DNA from: Hevea brasiliensis
Lineage: Eukaryota > Streptophyta > Magnoliopsida > Malpighiales > Euphorbiaceae
DNA length: 64,000 nt
Direction: 5' to 3'
NCBI RefSeq assembly: GCF_030052815.1
Contig: NC_079505.1
Location: 21,536,489 to 21,600,488, forward strand
Below the pieces are notes generated by a model. It saw only the letters and a list, made by a program, of their open reading frames with translations. It did no database searches and was not told where the DNA came from. Below, piece after piece: positions 33,279 through 46,164 of this stretch (position 1 is the stretch's first letter; every line of letters starts with the position of its first letter). Made by a program: the position numbers and the translations under genes.

Positions 33279-33858
33279 TGTCGACACCATATTTTGGCGA
33301 TCTGAATTAATAAACTTTGAAACCGATCCCCAGTACTAAATCTCTCTGTGCTAGATAACCACATTTCCGATCTCTCCTCACAAGGAATTGAATCAATGCT
33401 AAGTCCTCACATCAGTCAAAGCCTTACCGGTTTATTAAATCACTCACCGATCTCTCAAACCCATTGTTGAATCTCCTGACCAGTCAAGTATATTCCTGAT
33501 CTCTGTTGACAAATGAAATTGAACTGACACTAGATCTTTGTTACCATTTTTGTTGCCGATCTCCCTTTCAAAAGTTTAAGAATAATCAAAGGTTCCGTTT
33601 CGGTTTAATGATGATCCCGATCTTAAATGTTCAAGCCCAAATTTCTAATTTTAATCAAGTCCCGTTTAGCATTGGTTCCCTACCGATCTCATGCTCATTG
33701 TGTTTTCCGATCTCTCACACTTAGGTTAATAATCACTTTCAGTTATTTCAACATACTCAGATAATCAAGTGTTTAAATAATTTAGAAATTTTCCGATCAC
33801 AACCATTCATCGAACAAAAAGGAATTCCATTTCATTTCATTTCAAGAATTTGTACAAG

Positions 33859-35679
33859 TTATTCAGCTGGAGGATCACCCCCAGCCTGATCTACATCTTG
33901 TCTGTCCCCTCTCTCACCCTCAGCCTCCTCCTCACTCTCCTCACCTTCATCATCGAGAGCCAGGTTGGCCATCCAGGAGAAGTCCTCCTCAGGGTAACGC
34001 TTCTTGAGCTCAGCCAGGAGATCTCTGTGAGCATTCACATAAGCGCCGGCCACTCCAGTCACTATCTCTTCTTCTTTCACCTTGAGCTCCTCAGCAAGGT
34101 GAGCGAGTTGAGCCGCTTCATCGGCACGGAGCGCTTGCACTTCTTCAAAAGCGCGAGCTTGCTCGGCCAGCTTGTCCTCATAGAACTTCATTCGCCCCTC
34201 AATTTGAGATATGTAGCCCTGAGCGGATGAAAGTTGAGATCGGAGGGAAGCTGCCTCATGACCCATCCTTTCGACCTCTTTACCCGAGCGTGCGCCTTCT
34301 CGTATGATGTCTTTGGTTCACGGGCACTCCACATTCAAGCTCATGGATCGGGTCAAGATATCATCAAGGTTATCCAAGACGACCTATCCGATCTTCTCAA
34401 GACAGATAGAGGACGCCAAGACCTTGGCGAAACGAGGTTTTCTTGAACCGTACGATTCTTCTCCAGTGAGTGGACTAAGACTTGGGCACCACGGGAGATA
34501 GTCCTCACGTTAGGTTGAGAAGAACCCTCTTCTGCATTCGGAGCAATTGGAGGAGGTGGAGGCGGCTCTTTCCGGCGAGGAGGGGATCGGACCACTGCGA
34601 TCACCGGTCACGAAGGTTGAGGCGAGCCTTGTATTTCCCGGGCTCATGCAGGTGTGCGCATTCCTCAACTCGCTTCATCTCCGTACCTTAGGAGATCTCC
34701 CTCTATCGCTTTCTTCTCTCCTTTGAGGCTTCGCCGCTGGCCATACCTGCACAAAGAAGAGGTCAGTGAGATCGCTAAGGTCTTGAGATCTGAGATGTAG
34801 AAAATACCGATTCCGAGGTCAGAGAGCTGGAGTCTGCGATCTTTGCCGGTGATCAATTCCATAGTCCAATGGTGCAGCTCGGCGGTCACTGCATCCAAGC
34901 AAGAGAACTTCTCTCGGGCGCTGCTCCTTTAACTCCATCACCATAGCGCCCTCTTCCCTATTCAACACGAGACGCTTCGGAATTAAAGGGCCTTGGTGTA
35001 TCCAGCTACGAGGAATACCCTCATAGCCATTCGGAATTTTGATCCTTAGATTGAAGAAGCGGTTCTTCAAGTTTTTCAGGGAGGAGGGAAGATCGAGGAA
35101 GAGGCCGCAATGTGGCCGCTGGAAAAACGATGCTAAATCGTCCTTTTGACGAGTTAACCTATGCAGTTCGGCGAATACCTTAGGCGTAGGACGGAATCCC
35201 TTAGCTCGACAGAGGCCTCGAAAGGCTACTAAGATCCGCCACGAGTTCGGGTGAACTTGAGCTATGCACACTTGGAAAAATTTTAAGACTTCCTTAAAGA
35301 AGTCGTCAAGAGGGAACCGCAGCCCGGCTTTCAACTATTCTTCGTATACCATAATCATGTCGTTCTCTTCGAAGAAATGATCGGCCCGGAGATCGCCGTG
35401 ACACCGGATAAGTTCATATGAATCGGGCTCAATGTTATACTCCTGGCTGAATGACTGCAGATCGATTTCTTGAAGGACTGATGGCAGCTCGTCCATGGGA
35501 AGATTCTCTCTCCCTGAAGAAGGCGCATGCCTTGATGACGTCACTTGTTCCCGAGCTGGGACGGAGACTCTAGGAGGTTCAGGTCGCGCCCTTGGCCCGA
35601 CCACCTCTACTTCATCAGATGACCACGAGAACTAGATGGAAGGAGGACTCGCCGCTCTCTGACCTTCGGCGCCGCTCAG
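33859..35679 (-). pseudogene. Antisense LTR gene 1 (3' LTR copy), broken
   Basis: Same layout as 15627-17423. Differences: the start codon is CTG instead of ATG (35679-35677), TAG replaces a Trp codon near 35635, and TAG replaces the Gln codon (CAG in the 5' copy) at about 35335. The PF04195-like core (LKAGLRFPLDDFFKEVLKFF, VHPNSWRILVAFRGLCRAKG) continues in one frame from 35334 past 34900, further than in the 5' copy. Intron 34747-34807; coiled-coil end 34266-33859. The two copies are broken at different places. Confidence 0.65.
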
Positions 35680-35834
35680 TTTCAAAGGAAATAAAAAATT
35701 TAAACTAAAAGAAGGATCAAAACCCTTACCGGAGCTTGATCGGAGTCGGAAGAGCTTGAGAAAATGAGAGAATTTTGAAGTTGTTCACGAGAAGCTGAAA
35801 ATGACACAAGAGAGCAAATGGCTAACCCCCACCC

Positions 35835-35843
35835 CTATTTATA
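35835..35843 (-). promoter_or_regulatory. TATA box for antisense LTR gene 1 (3' LTR)
   Basis: TATAAATAG on the minus strand, 155 nt before the former start codon and identical to 17579-17587. Confidence 0.45.
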
Positions 35844-36409
35844 CTCGTCCGAGCATTTAAGGCTCACGGCATCCCAGGCGGTGCATCGGTCAGCGAGATC
35901 TGCCAGCTGTTTCTGACACGTCTCATGAATATTCCGAAAATTCCATAAAGAGATCGGCTAACTAGAGATCGGCAGATTAAGATGAATCTTTTGAATTACG
36001 GATCGGTTTAGGGTCATTTAAATTAAAGGACAGATCGGATAAATACTTCAGAGATCGGAAAATAATTAATGCAATAATAATAAGATGATAATTGACAAAT
36101 AAAATCTTTATTTCCAAAAGATCGGATTACATCATTTGGGCGATCTCTAGAGATCGGATTGCATTAAAATTGGACTATATCATTTCGGTGACCTCTAGAG
36201 ATCGGATTGCATTAAAATTGGACTACATCATTTCTGTGATATCTAGAGAGCAGATTACATTGAAAATAAAATACATAATTTGGGCGATCTCAGAGACCGG
36301 TGGAACATCCCATCTAAAGGACCTATGTCAAAGTCAACATTGTGACTGATCCAAAGGATGTCATCGACCAGAACAGAGCCGCTGTCGGAACACCCAATGT
36401 GGTGAGAAG

Positions 36410-36667
36410 CTAAATAAACTCGGAAGAGCAACCGCCAAGGGTCGGCGAAACATTAGTAGTCTTCTCGGCCGAAATCGGTTCGCCGATTATACCGGTCGAA
36501 CGACTCGAGATCGGCACGATCAAGGTCCGCGATCTAGATCGGTTAATTGGTCCAGTTCTCTCACCATCATCAGACAAGGTTATCATGATTATTCGAGCAC
36601 CGGGGTCGTAAATTTTCAGTCGGGGAATAAAGAGGTCCATCGGAAAGGGATCAACAGCCACAATCAT
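36410..36667 (-). CDS. Antisense LTR ORF 2 (3' LTR copy), 85 aa, unknown
   Basis: 84 of 85 residues are identical to the 5' LTR copy (18182-18439), starting MIVAVDPFPMDLFIPRLKIY. In this LTR the frame is open much further upstream (to 37204), but that extension crosses the TATA box and the indel-rich leader and has no counterpart in the 5' LTR, so the ATG at 36667 is the better start. Confidence 0.4.
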   Translation of the reverse strand: MIVAVDPFPMDLFIPRLKIYDPGARIIMITLSDDGERTGPINRSRSRTLIVPISSRSTGIIGEPISAEKTTNVSPTLGGCSSEFI

Positions 36668-37378
36668 GGCCGGAACCTCACGAGCGGTAGAACTGGAAAG
36701 TAAGAAGAAAGAGAGGAAAATTGAATGAAGAAAGTCTCTTCTGTCAGGGGTATATATAGGGGAAAATCGGGCATTTATTGCTAAGCAGAAAACGAAGCGG
36801 ACGCTTCGGGAATCGAGGGGAATTAATGCCTTGACCGGACCGGGCCTGGTTAAGGGAAATATTGGAATAATAGAGATCGGAAGAGGGGAGACCGGTATGA
36901 AAGATCGGAGAAGGATCATGTTAAGAAGATCGGAAAGGAAGAGAGAGCAGAAAACAAAAAGAATAAGGCGCCTACCGCCGTCACCATAATCAGAGCCGAG
37001 GTAGTTAAAGCGTTGCAGGTAAAATCTCAACCGCACGCCCCAGAATCGCCCGCATTTCTGACATGTGTACGTCAGGACAACGCTGTACATTCTAATCTCC
37101 ACCGTTGATCTTACTTGTGAGGACGAGCTCGGAGCCCTCGGATCAAAGAAGAAAATGACAAGATCAGCGCCTTTCACTCCCAGCCCTCGGATCACCCCGG
37201 ACAAGAGAATTTGGGACCGTCAGATTAGAAGAAGAAAATGACAAATATTCTAAAGAGGATCTCAGCCGTCCGTTCTGATCCTCTTTAATTCCTGAGCTTC
37301 AGATCATGTCCTTCGAAATCCTGACCCTCCATCTCCCTCAAAATAGATCCTGACCCTTCATAGGGAGCACCCGGTTCC

Positions 37379-37386
37379 TATAAATA
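37379..37386 (+). promoter_or_regulatory. Sense TATA box of element B (3' LTR)
   Basis: TATAAATA at the position equivalent to 19118-19125. A promoter here would read out of the element into the remainder of the element A LTR and the DNA beyond. Confidence 0.5.
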
Positions 37387-38334
37387 CCTGCATGAAAACT
37401 GTTCAAAGGGGAGGACGAAAAAAAGAAGGAAGTTACTATAGAGGAAGAACTCTGAAATTTAATTCAAATCGTCACTCTGCTTTCATAAGAAGAACTTTTG
37501 GAACCAGTTTTCTGAAGTATTTTCTTAAAAAGATTTTGAACACTGAAACTTTCCATTTTATTTCGTTCATCATCTCGCATTCACATTTTGATTCCTTGTT
37601 ATCTTTATTTTCACTTCCATCGCCCATGCTCAATCTCATTTAAACTCGGGTATAATTCTGACTCGATTGCATTAAGTGAAGCACTCTTTGTTCCAAGGCG
37701 AACCTTAGTCTCTCGGCTATCAACTTGCAATCTTATTGCGTTTTGTGATTCTCGGTTAGTTCACTAGAATCGACTCCTTACAGGTCAGTATTCATGTTGC
37801 CATTTTATTAAGTTTAGTTCTTGTTTTACGCATTTCCATTCTTTTTTCTTTATGTATGTTATTTTCTTTAAGTTCATATCACGCTAGAAAGATACAGAGA
37901 AAGGTTGTGCTCTAGTTTATTTCCGTATCGATACCTTTGTTAATCTTTATTATTTCTGAGCGTAAGTCATCTAGTTCCAAGCGATACATAAGTAGTTGGA
38001 TGAAATGTAGGTAATGGCAACTTAAGAGTCCTTTTGAAATAATGAAAGGTCTGAATAATAAGCCTGGAAAATGGTAAAGTTGAGTCACTAGAATGACTCA
38101 GTAGGTCATGAGGTAAGACGTCATAAGACAGAGTAAAATCAAACCTTGGATAACTAAATGGAATAGATCGGCTACCAAAAATGCTGGTAAGGCGACCATA
38201 TAGGAAGGTCGGAGGATTCGGTTCGGCATCCCCTGCCCAGTCCTAAGGTACCAATAAGTTAAAGAGGTCTTGCGCAGACCCCCTGACAACTTTGAATGTC
38301 AGAACCCTTAGCCTTAGGTCCTCTCGATAGGTAA

Positions 38335-38840
38335 AATTTAGAGAGATCAGAAAGACCCTTATCTGACTGCCGTTTAAATATAAGAGATCAGAAAGGAGTC
38401 TTTATCCGATCCTCAACCAGAATTTCAGCAAATATTCAAAAGAGATCGGAGGAGAGTTCTTATCCGTTTCTGAAGCTTAAAATTTTAATAAATATTAAAA
38501 GAGATCGGAGGAGAGTTCTCATCCGGTCCTCAATCTAAAATTCAAATAACTATTAGAAGAGATCGGAGGAGAGTTCTTATCCGGTTCTTAATCTAAAATT
38601 TAAATAAATGTTCAAAAGAGATCGGAGGAGAGTTCTTATCCGTTTCTCAAGCTTAAAATTTTAATAAATATTAAAGAGATCGGAGGAGAGTTCTTATCCG
38701 GTTCTCAATCTAAAATTCAAACAAATATTAAAAGAGATCGGAGGAGAGTTCTTATCCGGTTCTCAATCTAAAACTTAAATAAACATTCAAAAGAGATTGG
38801 AGGAGAGTTCTCATCCAATTCCAAAAATTGAATTCTAATA
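38335..38840 (+). repeat. ~60-bp tandem array in U5 of element B (3' LTR)
   Basis: Same eight units in the same order as 20082-20580, with scattered substitutions and no change of copy number. Confidence 0.8.
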
Positions 38841-39234
38841 AAATAGCCCTTCAAACAAAACTAACATACAACAGTAACTCACTAAGGTTGTCTCATTTAC
38901 TTATGTATCTGGGTAATCCGAATTAGTGAAAAATCAAATATTCCTTTTGTCAAAAGGATTAACATTTCCATTCAAGTCCTCCTAACTAATTTATAAAGAG
39001 TGCGAAGTTAAATCTACTTACCCTAATTAAGGGACGAGGTGGGGTGCCTAACACCTTCCCCACCCGTTTACGGACCCCGGACTTAGAATCTCTGTTTTGA
39101 AGTGGTTTTATTTCAATTTATCTTTACAAATGGTTTTCTTTAGTTTCCCTCAAAACTAAGGTAGCGACTCCTCATTCTTTTCCACTTCGGTGAGGGTTCG
39201 TTCAGGCGACCGCAAAATCTCTTGCGACACACTT

Positions 39235-39433
39235 TAGTGTTTATGTATGAAAAGGTTCAAATTATGAACTGATTTTTATGATGATGATGAATGAGAAATC
39301 TAAAGTGTAATGATTTACAGTATGTTTGAATTATGTTCATGACTAACAGGTTTTAGGTTTACTACGGATTCCGAGAGCCTTAAGCTGACTCAATTCCTAA
39401 TACTGGTAACAATCCCTTAGTTAGGTTGTTACA
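39235..39433 (+). repeat. 3' LTR of element A, second part
   Basis: Resumes after the CACTT duplication with TAGTGTTTATG, matching 4490-4708, and ends GTTGTTACA at 39433. This is the right end of element A. Confidence 0.85.
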
Positions 39434-42400
39434 ATCTATATACTATATATAGTTATATAGTATAATTGGAACATTATTTTTTCCTTTATATTTAAAACAA
39501 CTCATTGAAGAGACTTATTGAAAATAAGAATGAATTTATTGTTTTTTGCTCATAAATCAAAAAGCAATAAAAGTTAATTGGAGGGAAAAAATTTTACTAA
39601 TTGCCTTCAAAATAAAAAGTGTATTGAAAATTTTTCCTGTTGCTAGCATCAACTTGAGCTAAGAACCATTTCTATATATATATAAGTAAAAAATAAATCC
39701 CTAATATTTGTTCTTTCTGAACTCCAGATCCTCTCAGTATGTTCATTAGTCGTTCATTCTAGCTTTCTTTCCCTTTCCCCTCTTAAGTCCTTCTCCCTCT
39801 CGGCACTTACCTCTCATCCCTAATCTCACCTCTTTTATCATTGCACTCTTGTCCCATTGCGCATCCGTCTCCACGACTCATGCAAGCAGGTTACGTCCCT
39901 CACTGGGGTGGTTTGCGTCAGATTTTGGGTCCCCATCTCTCACTGTTCCAAATTTGAACCCTTCTCTTGATCTCTAGGTGTGGTGGTTTGCATCAGATCA
40001 TGGATCTTCATCCCTCGATGTTTGGTTGTAGCACATTGCTTGTGTGTTATCTCATATGCATGTTGAATCTGTGGTGGTATCTGTTTACCTAAGACTAGCG
40101 ACTCCATTCCTAGCAATCGATGGGTCTGTAACTATAAATACTCTTCATTTCTTTGTGGATTTTGTTGTTTTGTGTATATTTTTTAGGTAGTTGTTGAAAT
40201 TTCATGGGTATTGTGTTACTTGTTGATTGTGTAATATATAATCTTTATTGGAGATATCAATTTGATGAAATTAACTGAAAATTTTTTGCTTCTAGTATTT
40301 GATAGTGTAATCTTGTTTGTGCTTTTGGATGTTGCATTTGAGTATTGTATATTGTTCTTTGAAATTGGAAGAATGGCATTTTGCATCTGGACATTACATG
40401 CTGAAGCTTTGCACTTTGTATAGATACTGGGTACTCAGCATTGTTTTCTTCTTGAAAAGAAACGGACATTGTTTGTTACTGTGATTTTGTTTAATCGATT
40501 AAACCAAACCAAAATGATCTATTTTAATTTGGTTATTTTTATAGTTTAGTTTTAAATTTTATTAAATTTGATTTTTAATTTTTTCAATTTTGTTTAAAAT
40601 TTAACCGATCATTTGCTCACTTCTATCTGGAATCACTAGAAGTATATGCTTGTTTGAACAATTGAAAAAAAAAAAAAATGCAAAAGTTCGTCAACAAGAA
40701 AATAAAATTAATTGATAGCACCAATGATAACTTCAAAAGTTGGATGCAGGGACAGAAATAATAGATGCAGGGACAGAAATAAGGGGGTGAAGGGGGAGCC
40801 TTGACATTGACCAAAAAAAAAAGAAGGGGGAGCCTTGACCCTCCCCCCAAACATTTATGAATAATTTTTTCCTACACTTGAATGTATATACCCAATTAAT
40901 ATATTAATGTAATTTTTTGTTTATTAGGTGTTTGTACACTTTGATGCAGGTAAGAAATTTTCAACATTTATAATTTTTTTAATAGGTTTAATAAAATTTA
41001 ATATTTTATTATTATCTTCTAAATTTGCTATTAGTCCCTCCAAAAATTTTTAAAAAATTTTAAATATATTTGGTAACTTGTAATTTCTCTTTAATTGCTC
41101 CCTTTAAATTTTCTATTGACTCCTTAACATTTACAATTTATTTATTATATTTTAAATTGAAATTTCAAAGTTACTTGGTTGTCATGAGTACAAAAATTAA
41201 TTTAAAAATTAATTATTTAAATATTTATATTTATAAATTAAAATTTGAACGTAGATATTATTTCAAAATTAAATAAAAGTCAATCTAATAATTTTTTATC
41301 ATATAATCTTAAATCATATGTATTTTTTGAATTTGCTTTTTTCTCTCCCTCCCTTTTTTAAGGGTACAACAGAAAATTTTCTTCTCTCATTTAGTGTTCT
41401 CTTTTAGACATTCAAATATATATACACACTCATATGCAAATTTTGAATCAACTTAAATCTCTATTTATTTTTGCTTGATATGTTTATCTTTTGTTATTTT
41501 GCTGATCTCTATTTTTCATATCCTTTTAATTTTAAAGTATTGTTTATTTTAATCTTATGTTATTATACTATACAATTTTTTGACTTTTCTATAAACTTTA
41601 TGCAAACTTTTAGTATAATATTTATTTCTTTGAATAATATAGTTCATATTATGAAGTTATATAATTATAAAAACTATATTTGTTATAGATGTTTTGTTAT
41701 AATTTTTTTTAATCGAATAAAAAGTTTTTATAATTTAATATTTTATAATTCACCATATATTTATGAATGTTTTGTAGATGCATCTTAATTAGTCCCAAAT
41801 AAAAATTTTTTACTTTCGTCCTTAAACAGAGGCAAATTATTAGATATACGTAGTGTATGTGTACCTTTATTTACAAAACAATGGGTCTATCTTCCTAATT
41901 TCATAATATAACTGCTTTAATGTAAGTGCTTGGCGTACTATTTTTTAGTGCACCAATTATACTCTATAATTTGCCACAAAACAGATATACCAAAGTGGCC
42001 CTAAGCAGTATATATATGAAAGCAAAAGCATGAAAGACAAAAGTAGAAAAATATTTACCCAAATCAGTAAATTTGGCAATATTGTCTGATTTCAAACGAG
42101 AGAATATAGTTGCAGCCACCACTTTTTAACTATATCATAAATTCATCAAAGAGAAAAAAGTTATCACAATATTTGAATTCATGATCTCTTGTAACTTGAA
42201 TTCGAATTCATAATCTCTTGTAATAATTCATTAAACTGCTAGCCCAATAGTTATCGCGGCCAACATCAATAGTGGTGCAATATAGTTGTGCAACACTAAG
42301 CAAATTGCTTAAAGAAAGAGCAACAGTCTACTTCTGCATTAACCTTTTGATAACTAGATATAAACTGTCAAATAATTCTCAAACAATCTCCAATGCTAAA

Positions 42401-42941
42401 ACCATAATTAATGGGCAGCATGTAAGGATTTTGGAAAAGGTGATTGTGAACGTCTTAAGGTTGCTGGGTAGATGATTGTGGGGTTAGAGTTGGCATTAGA
42501 TCCTTGGGGAGAGAGGGGCACTTGGGGGGCATAGTTGGCGGTGGTGATTTGAGTGGTGGATTTTGGTTGGGCTGGTGGAGTTTCGTCAAATTTTCAATGG
42601 TAAGTACACAAGCAATCAGCTTATTCATATTGGCCATTAAAAGCCTATAATGCTACCCTAAATTAGATCAAGTACCATTTATGTCAATATATATGCACAT
42701 GCTTTAGATGGCTAAATTTTACACTATGAAAAATCTTAAAAATGTTTTGCCTATTTTTAGAGCAAAACCAAATGAGAATTGAAACATGTCGAAAAGACAT
42801 ATAACCGAGTTCAATGCTACAATCCAAAGCATCATATAATGCATTTTCATCTGATTCTGTAACTAGTACTAAGTCATTGTTATAGCTTTATGACACTAAA
42901 AGCATGGCAATAACAGCTATTCATTAAGCGGTTTTCATGCC
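39434..42941. other. AT-rich intergenic region, no supported gene
   Basis: Short ORFs only. A pyrimidine-rich patch at 39720-40060 and a doubled ATGCAGGGACAGAAATAA / AGGGGGAGCCTTGAC pair at 40744-40848 are the only visible structure. The mL43 3'UTR should occupy the last few hundred bases on the minus strand. Confidence 0.5.
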
Positions 42942-44356
42942 TCAAAATCTAACTGCTGTTGTCCATGTACCTTGCACGCTTGGGTGCTGGGTAACATGCC
43001 TCGTCTTTAGTTTTACCACCTTTCTTCCCAATGAATTCCTTAGCCTGGTCGCTTGCAGAAGTATTTCATCTGGAGTCAAATTCTTCACACAAACCACCCG
43101 CTCATTTTTGTTCTCTGCAAACATGCAAAGAAAAAAGACTAAAGAGGCTTTCTAAATGCATGCGAATCACACCATATGCTCAAATGCAGGAAGATCAAAT
43201 GTATCTAGAGGCTCAGGCACTACTTTTTAATGAGCAATTAAGCCATTCTTGAATAAAAAACATTTAATGTTGAACCAAAAAATTTCATACAAAGAAAAAA
43301 GAAACTCTAAAAATCCACACAAGAAGGGAGGGGAATATGAAGACCCATCACCCATGTTCCATAATGCCAAAATCTCCAGTGCCCATGTCAATTCTGTTGT
43401 TACATTTCAATGCCATCACCATATAAAAAAAGGTTTCTCAACACATAGAATTCACCATACAGAGAACTTTTGCCTCCATGAGAACACTGAGTTTCAAGTT
43501 AGAAAGAAGGATCAATTAGCACCTCCCACAAATCGGAGAAAGGAACAAAAACCTCAAAAAGCATCTGGGCATCTCTTCTGTAACTGACAAGCAAGAAGGT
43601 TATGGAAGAAATAAACCCTACCTACAATTGTTTCTACAATAGGTTCATCCTTGCCATGATTTAATTAGGGGATGATGGCCGGCAACAAGGTGGAAGGATT
43701 CTAAGGAAGATCAAATTCAAAGACATAAAGGGACATGGCCCTTGAATTTGAGGGAATGGTTGAAAAAAGGAATGAATCCATGCTTATCTCCATCCTTAGA
43801 GAGGTTCTCACTACCAAGCATCATCATAGAGATTCAGGAGCGAGACATTTCATAGCAATCTCTCTCTAGAATTTTGACCATCTTTTGCTTAAGTAGGTTT
43901 CTTCTGAAATCTAATTCAGCGATTATTCTATTGTCAATTTTAGTAATACTTGTTAACCACAAACAATAACCCAATTCTACTATACTTCCCTATATATTTG
44001 TCTACCTAATGAAGCAATTACAGCACAAAGTTCAAGAAAAGTGTGTATGAATTACCTTTATTGATCTTAGCTCTTTTGTCCTTTTAACATTAAAAAATTA
44101 ATGTATTTGTCCAAAAATTAAAAAATAATAAAATAATACTAATTTTAGCTTTATTAGAATTTACATATTATAATATTCTTCATAGGCTTAATTGGTTTAA
44201 AAATTTTTGTAATCAATTGAACAAAATTAATTTTTTTGAAAAGCTTAACTGCACATTTGAGACAAGTATAGGAGCCTCCAGATGCATTTGTCCATACTTG
44301 AAAGGAAAAGTCATACAAAATGCACAAATCCGTGTGCATGCTCACACACACAAATT

Positions 44357-44392
<36 letters not shown>

Positions 44393-44410
44393 GAGAGAGA
44401 GAGAGAGAGA

Positions 44411-44442
<32 letters not shown>

Positions 44443-46061
44443 CTACCATAAAAAGCCTTCAAATATGGATGTTGCCCACGATTGAGTTCAGTAATCAACT
44501 CTAGCTGAGGATTTCCTTCTTTAAATGCTGGCAGTTGTGACTCCATAAATGCCCTGCCACATTTGATAATCAGCAATATTGGACAAGGAATTCAAGCCAC
44601 TAGATTTTGCAGCAATGCAGTTCATATCCATGACTAGCATGTATTTGGTCCTGCAATGCCTATTCATGTAGCTTTATTTAACCAAACTTATCAAAATTAC
44701 CAATCTACAAAGCATTAATAAGCATAAAAAAGTATAAAATAAACATAGACTTTTACCATTAATAGAATTTAGAAAATAAAATAAACGCAAATTTTGGACA
44801 TTCGAAAACAAACCTAGATTATTTATATTCAAAAACAAATTCAAATAGCACTATTGGTGTTGTTAGAAAAAATGAGAAGAACCATTTTTAGATAACGTAA
44901 AAACAGATTACCTAAATAACATGTTAATACTTCTTTATTTACAAATAGATGGCAACTAATCAAGAAATAACTTAGCTAAATAGCATGCTAGTGTCCTTTT
45001 TTGGAAAAAAAATAAAGAAGCAATATCAGAAAAATACTGACATGAAGGGCCAACATAGCATTGTCGGTTATATTTAAAAAAGGACAATTTCAGTGAAACT
45101 AGAAATAGAGGAGTCCAAAATGTAGTTAAGATGAGAAAGATAATAAGAGAATATTGAGAACAACGTATGAGGAGAGGAATTAAAAGGACCATGAGTGTTG
45201 AAAATGAAAATATGGGAGGTTCACGATCCTAGGTGTGGTGGTATGATGAGATTTTGGTGACTAGTTATCACCAATGATACTAATTCCGAAAACTTCATAG
45301 TGTCTAAATATCGAATTCTAGTAGATAGGAAAATTTCAAGTCGAGTTGTAGTGTTTTTTCGCTTATTGAAATGCTCACCGAATGAGGAAATAAAGAAGGT
45401 GTGCCTTTTCAAAGCCTTGCATTTGGAACAAGGCACACATCTAGGCATATAAGGCGAGTTCTTGGTGAGTGTCGCTAGCGTTTCTCCTATAGAGGTGTTA
45501 GGGTTGAAGTTTGGTGAGCCTTAAGCCTAAGGCACAACTTTAATAACTATGCATGTAATCCTAACGAGATATAATAGTTCCAAAGAAGCTGACTCATCAC
45601 AAGACGACTTGAAAATTGTAGAACATTGATAATACATATTAGGAAGTTATTCTACTATAGATCTAAACAATTTTTTATAGAATATTAAAAACAATCATAT
45701 CAAGCAGAAATTAAAATAGCAGAATGAAATGTGATGGTTTCCATGGGATTACACAAGTAACTTTGAGTTTGAGATCAAACACATGGAAATTTAAGACATA
45801 TTCACTGTCACATTAAACAATTTAATATCAACACATCAAGGAAGCAATAATGCAAAATATTTTGGGCTAGCACTTAATTTCTGAATATGCCTCTACAGCT
45901 CTACCTTTTCAATCCTTCCATATGGAAACATGCCTGTTACTGTTAGTTAATTATATGTAACATAAATGTCAAAAATGGTACCTGATGCCCCTACTACTTC
46001 CTCCCCAGTCACAATAGCTCACAATCAGCTTTTGAAGTTGCCACACACCTCTCAAAGCCAT
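42942..46061 (-). CDS. MRPL43: Mitochondrial large-subunit ribosomal protein mL43, three coding exons, intact
   Basis: A nuclear gene for the mitochondrial ribosomal protein of the L51/S25/CI-B8 (thioredoxin-like) family. Coding exons on the minus strand: 46061-45982 (80 nt, MALRGVWQLQKLIVSYCDWG), 44553-44447 (107 nt, AFMESQLPAFKEGNPQLELI) and 43114-42942 (173 nt, ENKNERVVCVKN to WTTAVRF, stop TGA). They total 360 nt, 119 residues plus stop, the usual length of the plant protein. Junctions are GT-AG: donor AG/GTACC, acceptor GGCAG/GGC, donor ATG/GTAGTC, acceptor TTTGCAG/AG. Introns are 1428 and 1332 nt. The acceptor-like ATTTTAG before the ATG points to a 5'UTR intron. The final part, RNSLGRKVVKLKTRHVTQHP, is the conserved RNA-contacting end. 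No defect is visible. Confidence 0.94.
44360..44442. repeat. Microsatellite (CA)n(GA)n in mL43 intron 2
   Basis: About 15 CA then about 25 GA dinucleotides with two interruptions. On the gene strand this is (TC)n(TG)n starting 4-5 nt after the 5' splice site of intron 2. Confidence 0.95.
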
Positions 46062-46164
46062 CTAAAATTCAAAGATAATGAGCTAAAACTAAACATGGTA
46101 GGATGAAAATGTAAAATGTTTCATTAAAAGATGATATATCTATGATAAGCACGGAAACATATGA

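Larger units (their letters stand above)
15043..39229 (+). mobile_element. Element B: 24.2-kb Tat/Ogre-type LTR retrotransposon
   Basis: Complete by structure. The perfect target duplication CACTT is at 15038-15042 and 39230-39234. LTRs are 15043-20969 and 33279-39229 (5927 and 5951 bp), both TGTCGACACC to GCGACA. The features are hallmarks of the Tat/Ogre lineage: tRNA-Arg primer site, ORF1 upstream of gag, DNGS-type protease, G-patch, intron before RT, two RNase H domains, and tandem repeats between integrase and the 3' LTR. The first ~560 bp of the two LTRs differ at about ten sites by eye, so the insertion is recent compared with element A. All coding regions carry stops or shifts, so it is not autonomous. 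Confidence 0.93.
33279..39229 (+). repeat. 3' LTR of element B
   Basis: TGTCGACACC to GCGACA, 5951 bp, aligned with 15043-20969. It has the sense TATA at 37379-37386, the U5 array at 38335-38840, and the second copy of both antisense genes. Indel-rich patches relative to the 5' LTR occur at 34280-34720 and 36680-37080. Confidence 0.92.

Noticed and set aside
36410..37204. 264-aa minus-strand ORF in the 3' LTR of element B
   Set aside because: Only its last 85 codons are kept in the 5' LTR; the upstream part crosses the TATA box and an indel-rich leader, so I kept only the short ORF.
15043..39229. Endogenous pararetrovirus
   Set aside because: Long LTRs, 5-bp target duplication, PPT and integrase all fit an LTR retrotransposon; no movement or coat protein is seen.
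41070..41788. Plus-strand ORFs of 68 and 105 aa
   Set aside because: Phe/Ile/Tyr/Lys-rich readings of very AT-rich DNA, with no codon structure or domain.
42455..42637. Minus-strand 60-aa Pro-rich ORF downstream of mL43
   Set aside because: Short, no recognised domain, and may lie within the mL43 3'UTR or an old repeat; not supported as a gene.
44154..44576. 140-aa minus-strand ORF with Ser-Leu repeats
   Set aside because: It is mL43 exon 2 read through into the intronic microsatellite, not a separate gene.
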